Origin: Prochilodus magdalenae
Lineage: Eukaryota > Chordata > Actinopteri > Characiformes > Prochilodontidae
Assembly: GCA_024036415.1 (NCBI GenBank)
Contig: JAMWET010003425.1
Span: 96,001-160,000, forward strand
Length of the DNA stretch: 64,000 nucleotides
Reading direction: 5' to 3'
The notes under the pieces were generated by a model that saw nothing but the letters and a program-made list of their open reading frames with translations, was not told where the DNA came from and did not search any database. A program made the translations under genes and the position numbers. Positions 53,045 to 64,000 of the stretch are shown here, in pieces (positions within the stretch are counted from its first letter, which is position 1; each line of letters begins with the position of its first letter).

Positions 53045-53404
53045 GTAAGACTGATGAAATATCCTCAGCTTTAATCAGAGAATCTAAATATCACTACTAG
53101 AACTGAAGGAGGACGCGGTTACTGTTACTGGTATAATACAGGAATCAGGGTTTATATAATAATCTAGGTCACTAACGTGGGTCTACCAGCGGTGGGCATG
53201 AAAAGCACTGCGGAAGTTCAGTTCAAATGGCGCCACATGGTCACATCAAATACATGTATCTATATTTAAAACATTATTAATGAGCAGCTTCTCCTTTCTA
53301 CACTACACAGATATCATTTTATGAACAGGTGGGCTTAGTTATGGTGAGGATGTAGATAATAACCGGCTTCAACTGAAGAAGAAATAAAACTAAAACACAC
53401 AATA

Positions 53405-53409
53405 CATAT

Positions 53410-53460
<51 letters not shown>

Positions 53461-53495
53461 TATATATATATATATGAAATGAATATATATATATT
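53405..53495. repeat. (CA)n/(TA)n microsatellite
   Basis: A short CA run is followed by about 30 TA units with GAA interruptions. Confidence 0.95.
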
Positions 53496-53499
53496 TTTT

Positions 53500-55578
53500 T
53501 TTTTGGTCGATTGTGCCTGGGTCTTTACAGGCTCCTTTCTGTCAGCCCATCATGGCAGGACTCTGCATCCATCCCCAAGTCATAGTACAGGAAACTGTGT
53601 TGTTGTTTTTTTTTGTTTAAGGAACAATAATTTCACGTGTTTGGGGAAAGAGTTTTACATAATTGTATGGGGGAAAAACTGTAAAAACAAAATGTGCCAG
53701 CATTTATCTAATAAACAGTGCCCAACATTAGTTTCCTATATGGTGCGTACATTATTCTCTATGTGAGGCCATATATTCATTCCTAAACAGCGCTGAAGTT
53801 GTCTTCCTGCTTGCCAGCTTCTTAACTGAATGTTCTGATCCACCTTAAATGCTACAGCTTGTACAGGTGCCAGAGTGGAACTGTTGCACAGTTGAAGGTG
53901 GAACAGAACATTTTCAAAACAAGCTGGTGAATGGGAAGCCAACTTCAGCTCCACCAGAATCCTGGACTTTAATTCAAAGCCGTTTCACTCATTTCCCTCA
54001 GACAGTTCCTCAAACTCAAACTCTGTCATTTTAATATGTAAATAGAAACTGTTTAGGTGAAAACACAATTTTACAGAAACTTAAAAATCCTTTTGTATTT
54101 ATGACAGTTTAACATATTTGGAAAAAATGTTTGCTAAACAATGTAAATGTAGCCTGTGCAAAAGTTATGGCACATTTTCTGTTTTATGTTGGTTAAGGAT
54201 GCTGGAATGTTTGTATATGACTGTTTTTCTAGCAGCATATTTTGTGTCTTAAGAAATGGTTACCATCCTTACAGTCTCCTTGACTCAACTTTCTGCAGTT
54301 CACCATCACATCCAATCAGATCAAAGGATTTCGGTCATGCATCTCATTATAGTTGCTCAGTAAAACTAATTTGGTAAGACAGTGTTACAGTGATTCATAT
54401 GTGTAGCAAGCTAGTGCAGCTAGATCCTGCAAACAGGAAGAGCACTGAGAATGGGGTATTACACTTCTGCATGTGGTTTTCAGTTGAGCAAAATGGAGGT
54501 ATAAATCAGCACTGTGAGTCATCCGAGTTTCTTTTGAGAAGCTCCATCACAATATTAAGTATTAGGACTTCAGTACTTCTCAGTGACTAGCAAAAAACAG
54601 ATGAATAAAAAAAAACAGATTAATAAAAGATAAAAATTTTATTGTTTTTGTTTGTTTAGTTGCTTCTCCCTAAATCAGCCAACTTCTGTTTTTGACATTC
54701 TTAATTACCTACAGCTGCAGTACTGATCTGCCTCAGGGTTGTGTTGTAGCAAGCTGGTTTACCCATTTAGGCCCTTATAGGCTAACAACAGTAACCATGC
54801 TCTGGATGCCTCTTACAATTTATTATATTATATTTGTAAATCTGCTGGAACAACCAGCCAACATGGGACCCTGAACACCAGGAAGTACTTTGCAAACTGA
54901 TTAGCTAATGGCAATTAGCATGAAGGCTAAGGCTGAAGCTAGCTTCTTATTTAGTTTCTCATTCTACCTTAATTGCTGCAGTAGTTTGACTCTGGTAATA
55001 CAGTGATGACATTAGTCACATTCTGCAGTAGTTACGTTCTCTGATTAATTCTCTGAAGGTTCTGAAAGCTCTGAGGGTCTTTTGTGATAATAAACCACCC
55101 ACATGTATTTATAAATATAACCATATGAATTCAGAAATGTGTAACTGCCCCTAATCCCATTATTCTAGTACATGTCAGATCAAAAACAGAACACTGTTCA
55201 TGTAACCCAGGTGGTAGGAAACTATAATTTACACCTATGTGTGATTATACGTGGGGAAGCAGCTGAATGGCCAGTAATGTACCAGGTCAAGAATTTACTA
55301 ATTTTAGAGGTTTTATTTCAAACAAATCCAGAAAACAACTACTTAAGTCCATCACAGTCCCTCAGGTCTCACAGCTACACGGGGAGGAGGCAGGAGAGGG
55401 AGAACCTGTCCCAAAGTCTTACTTCATGAGATGACAGACCCGGTCCAATATATTCCATAAAACTGCCACTAATAAAAGAGAGGGAGGGGGAGCACAGTTA
55501 CATTCCTATCGGTAGTCCTTTCTACAATCAGAGAGGAAGCTACCAGCCTTATCCCTCCATCTAAAAATAAGAACCAAG

Positions 55579-55621
<43 letters not shown>

Positions 55622-56180
55622 ACTATAGAAAGATAATTAATAAAATACACTAACCAAATAAATCAATAATCACCCTACAGAAAGTGAAACAAAATAAAAA
55701 TGAACAAATCCACTGGTACCAGCTTCACAGGACGTAGATTACTGTGAATAAAAATATTTTAAAGGCTAAAAATCACCAGGGGACAGCTTCAGGGCCAAAC
55801 TTTAATATAAGGGAAGCGCAGACACACGGCACGAAACAGCTCCTGCTTTTCACACACTGAGAGGACGAGGACTTTTCTCATCTCCAATGCACGTCACAGT
55901 CTGCTGGCTCCGGCCCCTTAATGGATCACACCCCTCACGTGCCACTCTTTCACCGTTGCTTCAGTCTTACTGTACTGTTTGTGAGTAAACTCCTCCCTAC
56001 CGTCCCTCGCAACGATTACTTAATTGCTTCAAATGAACTGAACAGGTTTACTGATGGTCAAACCTGCAGAGATTTCATTATCATAATACGATTAAGCTAC
56101 TACAGGCATTCGTAAGACGATGAAGAACACATCTTAGATTCCATTACAGACCATTCATTAGAACAGTGTGTTACAAATTA
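53500..56180. other. Intergenic (or NLR intron) DNA, nothing recognised
   Basis: No exon recognised. A (CA)n microsatellite lies at about 55580-55622. Short frames show no family resemblance. Confidence 0.4.
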
Positions 56181-56186
56181 CTGGAC

Positions 56187-57130
56187 TGGATAAGTTCTGG
56201 CCGAAGATTCGACTATTCGTTAATGTTTTTTTTTCCCTCCATATACATTATCTAGTAAATAAATTTGCATGCGTTTCAGATCTGATCCTCCTCATTTAGA
56301 AAGTCAGCAGAGTCACAGGAACATATTTCTGAACTAAAAGAGGCGGGGCTTATGATGATGGATCTGAACTGGAGCCTGATTTAATTATAGAGTGTACTGT
56401 AGCGTCGGGCAGCAGCGCGTTTTAATGCTAAACGTTAGCGCTTATAGCTTATAGTCTTTTTAATTTCACCTTCAACAGCTTCTTCAGTAGATTATTCCCT
56501 GCGCTGTAATAATTATCTCTCGTTTATCGGCAGGCATATTCAGTGACTGTACTTATCTTTAAATAAAGATAATCTTAGCTGTAGATGAATAAATATAAAT
56601 ATCTGTAATTTAGGTTCTAAAATAATGGAATTATAATAAAACAAATGTCTCCGGTCCGCTTTTCCTTCACTGCAAACGGCCATTATGTCTAAACCGAAAG
56701 TCAGCTCGCTTGTTTGAAGCAGTGTTGGACGTCTGACTAAATGAAGAGCAGAGTTAGGTTTCATTTGTTCGGATTCTCTTCTTCGAAAGCTCTTCCAGAC
56801 TCCAGGCTGTTTCTGAGACATCGTTCCCCCGTGTTTCTCAGCTCCACAGCTTTATGGTCCTTCAGCGGTAAACCGCCAGCGCACGGTGTCACGTGGATTG
56901 CATTTATTAGCAAGCATGCGTCATAGCCCAACTAGAACTTACATATACAGTATATTTATTATTCACCTTTTAATCATTACTAAAATGTCTTTTTACATTC
57001 TTAAAGTTCTTGTGCATTTAGCTTTAGTCTGTTTTACGAAGAAACTTTTTTCATTTTTTTTACTTTTTTCAGTCACTTGAAGGGTCTCAGACTGACGATT
57101 CGACTCGTCGACTTTTAGAGGGCAGCCCTA
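56187..57130 (-). mobile_element. hAT-family non-autonomous transposon, inverted relative of 17483-18533
   Basis: The right end is GGGCAGCCCTA preceded by 'gattcgactcgtcgactt', the reverse complement of the start of the 17.5-kb copy. The minus-strand frame from about 56821 reads MSQKQPGVWKSFRRRESEQM and is less broken than in the other copy, but still stops after about 90 codons. The left end is diverged and its boundary is approximate. Confidence 0.75.
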
Positions 57131-57550
57131 GCCTGATATGACCTTAAATATCAGTTCCAGTTTCAGTAGCATCTAGCAAACTTATGGCATTTATGTTTGT
57201 GGTCAGATAAAATAAATTGTTTCCTTTAAATGGACTTGCTGATATTTGGCACTATTATTATGTACAGATTGTGTTTCCCATCTGACAATAATCAGAAACG
57301 TATGAGGTCTTTACAGATTATAGTAAAACCCTTTTATGTAACTGTATGTTTCTATACTTTATTTATGATTTTCAGAGCAGATATGCAGTTATGTTTCTTT
57401 TTAAATCAGTAGAGTTGTGTTCTTAATTAGACACTATAATAATGATAACATGGTGTCAGTTTTTGTATTTTGAGTTTAATGATCAGTTTACTTCTACTGT
57501 ATAAGTACAGTAGTTTAATAAACTGGCCGTCTCACATTCTCCTGTTCCAG

Positions 57551-58494
57551 ATGAGCCTAATGGCCATTCCCAAGCCTGTGGAGTGAGTGCTGCTGTTTGG
57601 AGAGACTGATGTCCTGTGTACACCTACCTTTCTAAAATAATGTCAGGGAAGTGTGGGGAAGCTGAAACCTCTGAAATGAGTCTCCAAGAGGAGCACAGAG
57701 AGAGTCAGAGGTAAGCATGCTGAAAGTCCTTATCCAGATTTCAGAGTAAAAAAACTCCCTAATCTGACAGTAATGATTGATCAGAATAGATTTCCAGGTT
57801 TTTCCATATGGATTATATGGATGTGTTCACAAAGCCATCTAAACAAACACGATATAATATCACACCTAATCAAAACCAACAGATAAGCTCTCTCTCACTC
57901 ACTATAGAGGATTAGTGTCCCTAGTGAGAGAGAGACAGAGAGAGAGAGAGAGACAGAGAGAGAGAGAGATAAAGGAAAGAGTGCCATAACGCTTTACAGA
58001 ATGTCAGAAAATGATAAGCTCACTCTAGTCAGAACAAATACAATATTAAACTAATAATGTTACTGAATATCAAGTTACTAAATTCATCATTGGGAACCTC
58101 TACAGCTCCAACCGAGATGTCTGGCATGTTAGATTATTAAACATCATAACTGAATGTTCCTGGTGTTCTTTCTCTTCCTTCAGAATAGCATTAAATTCAA
58201 AGACTTTCTTCTGGGTGCACTATTTTCTTAATGATGACTATACTTATATATATATTAATCCGTCATTTTCATTAGCATGTTCTTTATATTTTAATTGTGA
58301 ACTAGAACTCCTACTTTGCAGTAAATGTCGAAAATATCTTTATTAATATGTAATTATTACAGAAAGTAATATTAAAAAGGGTAGTGTGTTTAGACGGTAA
58401 CCAGTGATGAACTGCTAGCAGACCATATTTTCTGATTTGGTGTGCATACTGAATTACAGAGGGAGAGGGAGAGAGAGCTTCACACTGAATTATA

Positions 58495-58530
<36 letters not shown>

Positions 58531-60601
58531 CACCCTGAATTATAGAGGGAGAGGGAGAGGGAGAGAGCTTCATGTATGAGATGTAGTAGAAAAGTCTTTG
58601 GTAGTTCTCACCAGCAGTTTTAGTTGATTCATCTTGTTACTGAGTGAGTGCCCATTGAATAGAAGTATTCCAGGGAGCGCTGAGCGTCTCCTGCATGCTT
58701 TCTGCATCTCTTTATTGTGGGAGGAGGGCTGGTGATCTCCTCCTGGTGTTTCTCAGATGAATTTCTATGGGTATACATGCACAGTGTAAACTACATATGT
58801 GATGTTAAGACCCTGAGGTGCAGTGCACTGTCATGACGTGTGGAAGAACAAACACACAGGATGGACACAGTTTATGATTATCATTCTGTCTGATTTCAGT
58901 GGATCTAAGGAAAGGTCAGGCTCCCCTGTGTCCAGCACTGTGTCCTTGAAGAGTGAGCAGTCGATGCCAGAACCTGACAACTTCAAAGGAGGATCAGCCC
59001 CTCAGGACAGGTATTCCTTTCACCTCCTTTTGGTCTGTTTGCTTAACATAAGAACCTGTAGTTGTTTAATGTTGCTGTATTTGTTTATGCTAGCTAATGC
59101 ATTACTCCATGTTAGTCAGTCAGTACTAAATGTAGAGTGTTACCAGGAGCTCTGTATCAACATCAGCAGGAAAAGGCTCATACATAACAGCCTGTGGAGA
59201 TCACTGCTCACCATGCAGCTCTGGTACATGGCAGACGCTTATCCTACACTAATTAACCCACACCACACTACACCCTGTAATACATGTAACGCATTCACAC
59301 GCTTTAACCTCCTGAGCCCCCAGCGTCCTCGTATGAGGACATTACAGTTCTGCTTCTCTGCGCCATGAGACTTTTTAAAACCTTGACCCTTTGGCCTCAT
59401 ATGAGGACATGTTCTTTTGCCAAAACAACTTCCTGTACAAAGACAACTTTTAGATTTTATACTTGTTAGGTCCTACTAATCACAAATAGCTAGGAGAAAT
59501 TACAATTGCACACCAAGCAATTCCTTTCTCAGAGCATGTTCCTTCAGCGCTTTAGAGAATTCAGTGTTGAGGTGCTACTTTGTTGTTCAGTGGATTTCGT
59601 AGCTGACTGCATCCAAGCTGAATACATGTCTTTGTGGAATTCACCGTGTGACTCTGACTCTACAGAGCGTAGGACAAACAGGTAGCCTTGCCACTTAGTT
59701 AGCTACAAAGCTCTGTGTGCAAGTGAAAAATCACGTACCCAATGGATTCTTCATCTCAGCGAACCTGGACTGGGATTCTCAAGTGAACATAATGGTAGAC
59801 TTCAAGGGCAGAACTTGCCTAGAGATCCAAAACTGGCAGGCCAAGCTGTTTGCAGTCAAAGGCTCTTTAAATGATCACAGGGCAGGAGCTATTGACTCGC
59901 AGGGCATGGTCGCCAATATACATAGAACTTCACCGCATGGTTAACACCACAACCACATGAAATAACCCAAACAACCTAACCCTAACCCTAACACTAACCC
60001 TAAAGTGGAAGAACTGGGTCCAAGCCCATCTTGAGCAAGCCAGAGGCAACAGTGGCAAGTAAGGAAGAAACCTAGAGAGGAACCAGGCTCAAGGGCAGAA
60101 CCCAGCCTAATCAGGTCGATCCTGGATGAAAGAAAAAGACAGAGCTAACAGGAAAAGGAGCTTTAGAACATCAGTTACATCCAGTCTGATTAGTCCAGTG
60201 ACTAATACTGAATTATAGAGGGAGAGAGAGAGAGCTTTACACTGAATTATAGAGGGAGAGAGAGAGAGCTTTACACTGAATTATAGAGGGAGAGAGAGAG
60301 AGCTTCACACTGAATTATAGAGGGAGAGAGAGAGAGCTTCACACTGAATTATAGAGGGAGAGAGAGAGCTTCACACTGAATTATAGAGGGAGAGAGAGAG
60401 AGAGCTTTACACTGAATTATAGAGAGAGGGAGAGAGAGAGAGCTTCACACTGAATTATAGAGGGAGAGAGAGAGAGCTTCACACTGAATTATAGAGGGAG
60501 AGAGAGAGCTTCACACTGAATTATAGAGGGAGAGAGAGAGAGAGAGAGCTTCACACTGAATTATAGAGGGAGAGAGAGAGAGAGCTTCACACTGAATTAT
60601 A

Positions 60602-60641
<40 letters not shown>

Positions 60642-61127
60642 TTCACCCTGAATTATAGAGGAAGAGAGAGAGCGAGAGCTTCATGTATGAGATGTAGTAG
60701 AAAAGTCTTTGGTAGTTCTCACCAGCAGTTTTAGTTGATTCATCTTGTTACTGAGTGAGTGCCCATTGAATAGAAGTATTCCAGGGAGCGCTGAGCGTCT
60801 CCTGCATGCTTTCTGCCTCTGCATCTCTTTATTGTGGGAGGAGGGCTGGTGATCTCCTCCTGGTGTTTCTCAGATGAATTTCTATGGGTATACATGCACA
60901 GTGTAAACTACATATGTGATGTTAAGACCCTGAGGTGCAGTGCACTGTCATGACGTGTGGATAAACAAACACACAGGATGGACACAGTTTATGATTATCA
61001 TTCTGTCTGATTTCAGTGGATCTAAGGAAAGGTCAGGCTCCCCTGTGTCCAGCACTGTGTCCTTGAAGAGTGAGCAGTCGATGCCAGAACCTGACAACTT
61101 CAAAGGAGGATCAGCCCCTCAGGACAG
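57551..61127 (+). CDS. nlrc3-like: NLRC3-like (fish NLR) gene, 5' exons only
   Basis: The exon from acceptor 57550 has an ATG at 57640 and encodes MSGKCGEAETSEMSLQEEH before a donor at 57711 (cagag/gtaagc, phase 2). The next exon, 58900-59010 (111 bp, ttcag/t to gacag/gtattc), starts and ends in phase 2 and encodes SPVSSTVSLKSEQSM followed by EPDNFKGGSAPQD. A near-identical copy is at 61017-61127. The SCVSMKSDQSM-like phrase preceded by an MSL-type leader is what I know from the N-terminal repeat exons of fish NLRC3-like proteins, cytosolic innate-immune sensors with FISNA-NACHT-LRR domains. Because the exon is symmetric, one or both copies can be spliced in without a frameshift. FISNA and NACHT exons are not in the window, so an expressed gene cannot be told from a pseudogene. 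Confidence 0.65.
57925..57970. repeat. (GA)n microsatellite
   Basis: GA-rich run with CAGA interruptions in the first NLR intron. Confidence 0.9.
58455..58570. repeat. GA-rich minisatellite, first block
   Basis: Three to four units of the type 'ctgaattatagagggagaga' plus a GA run and 'gcttcaca'. It immediately precedes the first copy of the 2.1-kb unit. Confidence 0.9.
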
Positions 61128-62330
61128 GTATTCCTTTCACCTCCTTTTGGTCTGTTTGCTTAACATAAGAACCTGTAGTTGTTTAATGTTGCTGTATTTG
61201 TTTATGCTAGCTAATGCATTACTCCATGTTAGTCAGTCAGTACTAAATGTAGAGTGTTACCAGGAGCTCTGTATCAACATCAGCAGGAAAAGGCTCATAC
61301 ATAACAGCCTGTGGAGATCACTGCTCACCATGCAGCTCTGGTACATGGCAGACGCTTATCCTACACTAATTAACCCACACCACACTACACCCTGTAATAC
61401 ATGTAACGCATTCACACGCTTTAACCTCCTGAGCCCCCAGCGTCCTCGTATGATGACATTAAAGTTATGATTCTCTGCGCCAAGAGACTTTTTTAAAAAC
61501 CTTGACCCTTTGGCCTCATATGAGGACATGTTCTTTTGCCAAAACAACTTCCTGTACAAAGACAACTTTTAGATTTTATACTTGTTAGGTCCTACTAATC
61601 ACAAATAGCTAGGAGAAATTACAATTTCACACCAAGCAATTCCTTTCTCAGAGCATGTTCCTTGAGCGCTTTAGAGAATTCAGTGTTGAGGTGCTACTTT
61701 GTTGTTCAGTGGATTTCGTAGCTGACTGCATCCAAGCTGAATACATGTCTTTGTGGAATTCACCGTGTGACTCTGACTCTACAGAGCGTAGGACAAACAG
61801 GTAGCCTTGCCACTTAGTTAGCTACAAAGCTCTGTGTGCAAGTGAAAAATCACGTACCCAATGGATTCTTCATCTCAGCGAACCTGGACTGGGATTCTCA
61901 AGTGAACATAATGGTAGACTTCAAGGGCAGAACTTGCCTAGAGATCCAAAACTGGCAGACCAAGCTGTTTGCAGTCAAAGGCTCTTTAAATGATCACAGG
62001 GCAGGAGCTATTGACTCGCAGGGCATGGTCGCCAATATACATAGAACTTCACCACATGGTTAACACCACAACCACATGAAATAACCCAAACAACCTAACC
62101 CTAACCCTAACCCTAACCCTAAAGTGGAAGAACTGGGTCCAAGCCCATCTTGAGCAAGCCAGAGGCAACAGTGGCAAGTAAGGAAGAAACCTAGAGAGGA
62201 ACCAGGCTCAAGGGCAGAACCCAGCCTAATCAGGTCGATCCTGGATGAAAGAAAAAGACAGAGCTAACAGGAAAAGGAGCTTTAGAACATCAGTTACATC
62301 CAGTCTGATTAGTCCAGTGACTAATACTGA
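58563..62330 (+). repeat. Tandem duplication of a 2.1-kb NLR-exon unit
   Basis: Bases 58563-60210 recur at 60680-62330 with an offset of 2117 bp at the exon and few differences. Each unit holds one 111-bp NLR exon, intron sequence, a short telomere-like CCCTAA run (59975-60004 and 62093-62121), a LINE-associated repeat with 'gagcaagccagaggcaacag', and ends in GA-rich minisatellite. The open frames after 'catgacgtgtgg' and around 'ggcagaacttgcctagagat' are copied with the unit and are probably non-coding. Confidence 0.9.
60205..60680. repeat. GA-rich minisatellite, second block
   Basis: About a dozen units of 'actgaattatagagggagag' plus (GA)n and 'gcttcac', 30-45 bp each. Length differences come from the GA run. 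Confidence 0.95.
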
Positions 62331-62470
62331 ATTATAGAGGGAGAGAGAGAGCTTCATACTGAATTATAGAGGGAGAGAGAGAGAGAGCTTCACACTGAAT
62401 TATAGAGGGAGAGAGAGAGAGAGCTTCATACTGAATTATAGAGGGAGAGAGAGAGAGCTTCACACTGAAT

Positions 62471-62506
<36 letters not shown>

Positions 62507-62597
62507 CATACTGAATTATAGAGGGAGAGAGAGAGAGCTTAACACTGAATTATAGAGAGAGAGAGAGAGAGAGAGAGCTTCATACTGAATTATAGAG

Positions 62598-62658
<61 letters not shown>

Positions 62659-63041
62659 CACACTGAATTATAGAGGGAGAGAGAGAGAGCTTCACACTGA
62701 ATTATAGAGAGAGAGAGAGAGAGAGAGAGAGCTTCACGCTGAATTATAGAGGGAGAGAGAGCTTCACACTGAATTATGGAGGGAGAGAGAGAGCGCTTCA
62801 CACTGAATTATAGAGGGAGAGAGAGAGAGAGAGCTTCACACTGAATTATAGAGGGAGAGAGAGAGAGAGAGCTTCACACTGAATTATAGAGAGAGAGAGA
62901 GAGAGAGCTTCAGGCACTGCTTTTATATGAAATTATAGAGAAAGAGAGAGAGAGAGCTTCATACTGAATTATAGAGGGAGAGAGAGAGCTTCATACTGAA
63001 TTATAGAGGGAGAGAGAGAGAGAGCTTCATACTGAATTATA

Positions 63042-63111
<70 letters not shown>

Positions 63112-63244
63112 CCCACTGAATTGTAGAGGGAGAGAGAGAGAGAGCTTCACACTTAATTATAGAAGGAGAGAGAGAGTGAGAGAGCTTCCCACTGAATTAT
63201 AAAGGGAGAGGGAGAGAGAGAGAGCTTCACACTGAATTACAGAG

Positions 63245-63281
<37 letters not shown>

Positions 63282-63407
63282 CACACTGAATTATAGAGGG
63301 AGAGAGAGAGAGCTTCACACTGAATTGTAGAGGGACAGAGAGAGAGAGAGATCTTCACACTGAGTTATAGAGGGAGAGAGAGAGAGAGCTTCACACTGAA
63401 TTATAGA

Positions 63408-63445
<38 letters not shown>

Positions 63446-63947
63446 CACCCTGAATTATATAGGGAGAGAGAGAGAGAGAGAGAGCTTCACACTGAATTAT
63501 AGAGAGAGAGAGAGAGAGAGAGCTTCACACTGAATTATAGAGGGAGAGAGAGCTTCACACTGAATTATAGAGGGAGAGAGAGAGAGCGCTTCACACTGAA
63601 TTATAGAGGGAGAGAGAGAGAGCTTCATACTGAATTATAGAGGGAGAGAGAGAGAGAGAGTTTCACACTGAATTATAGAGGGAGAGAGAGAAAGCGCTTC
63701 ACACTGAATTATAGAGGGAGAGAGAGAGAGAGAGAGCTTCATATTGAATTATAGAGGGAGAGAGAGAGAGAGCTTCACACTGAATTATAGAGGGAGAGAG
63801 AGAGAGAGAGCTTCACACTGAATTATAGAGGGAGAGAGAGAGAGAGAGAGCTTCACACTGAATTACAGAGGGAGAGAGATGGGGAGAGCTAAAAGAGGAG
63901 ATTCATACTAGGGAGTAGAGATTGAGAGAGAGAGCTTCACACTGAGT

Positions 63948-64000
<53 letters not shown>
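62325..64000. repeat. GA-rich minisatellite, third block, running off the window
   Basis: More than 40 units of the same 'ctgaattatagagggagaga' type, with variable GA runs, some over 40 bp. The array reaches the window end, which closes in a pure GA run. Confidence 0.95.

Noticed and set aside
58823..59368. 181-codon frame around the NLR exon as a single coding exon
   Set aside because: Only 58900-59010 is bounded by splice sites and resembles NLR leader exons. The rest reads through intron.
59975..60004. True telomere or chromosome end
   Set aside because: Only four to five CCCTAA units, interstitial and repeated with the unit.
59717..62063. 75-codon frame conserved in both NLR units as an exon
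   Set aside because: It is identical because the whole unit is duplicated. No splice sites in the right phase were found and the peptide has no known family.

Overview
The window is vertebrate DNA from a teleost fish, most likely an otophysan, although the species cannot be fixed from the sequence alone. The signs are intron-bearing genes with GT/AG splice sites, proteinase-activated receptor (PAR) genes, 5' exons of a fish-type NLRC3-like gene, and dense fish-style repeats (Tc1/mariner, hAT and piggyBac-like elements, L2-like LINE fragments, tRNA-derived SINEs, a solo LTR and long microsatellites).

The core, from about 6 to 50 kb, is a cluster of five class-A GPCR genes of the PAR family. 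Genes A (6374-8525, +) and B (10178-13929, +) are a young tandem duplicate with a PAR2-like seven-helix core. Gene C (24156-21047, -) is a complete PAR2 (F2RL1) with a signal-peptide exon and an Arg/Gly-Phe-Ile-Gly cleavage site. Gene E (33732-27912, -) is PAR1 (F2R)-like, with a signal peptide, a TRPR/SFALIR cleavage site, a hirudin-like acidic stretch and an extra intron in extracellular loop 2. Gene D (about 47389-49346, +) is PAR2-like but has Tyr where the cleavage Arg should be. PAR1 and PAR2 are also neighbours in mammals (human 5q13), so this looks like the orthologous locus with lineage-specific PAR2 expansion.

The most unusual point is the N-terminus. PARs are activated when a protease cuts after Arg and exposes a tethered ligand. 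Only C and E keep that layout. A and B have a different first exon with no signal peptide, an acidic Tyr-rich stretch, and Thr or Ala at the aligned cleavage position. D has Tyr there. Three of the four PAR2-like copies may therefore have left the tethered-ligand mechanism or changed their activating protease. Decayed inverted exon-1 relics (about 9.85-10.02 and 18.75-18.95 kb) and a fragment of the gene C 3' end (about 20.1 kb) show a history of duplication, inversion and loss.

From 57.5 kb to the right edge lie the 5' exons of an NLRC3-like gene. A 111-bp symmetric (phase 2-2) exon has been duplicated inside a 2.1-kb unit, and the units are separated by GA-rich minisatellite that fills the window to its right end. 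The downstream FISNA/NACHT exons would lie outside the window.

The remaining intergenic DNA (0-6, 14.9-20, 34-43 and 50-57 kb) holds repeats and unrecognised sequence, and I see no further genes in it.
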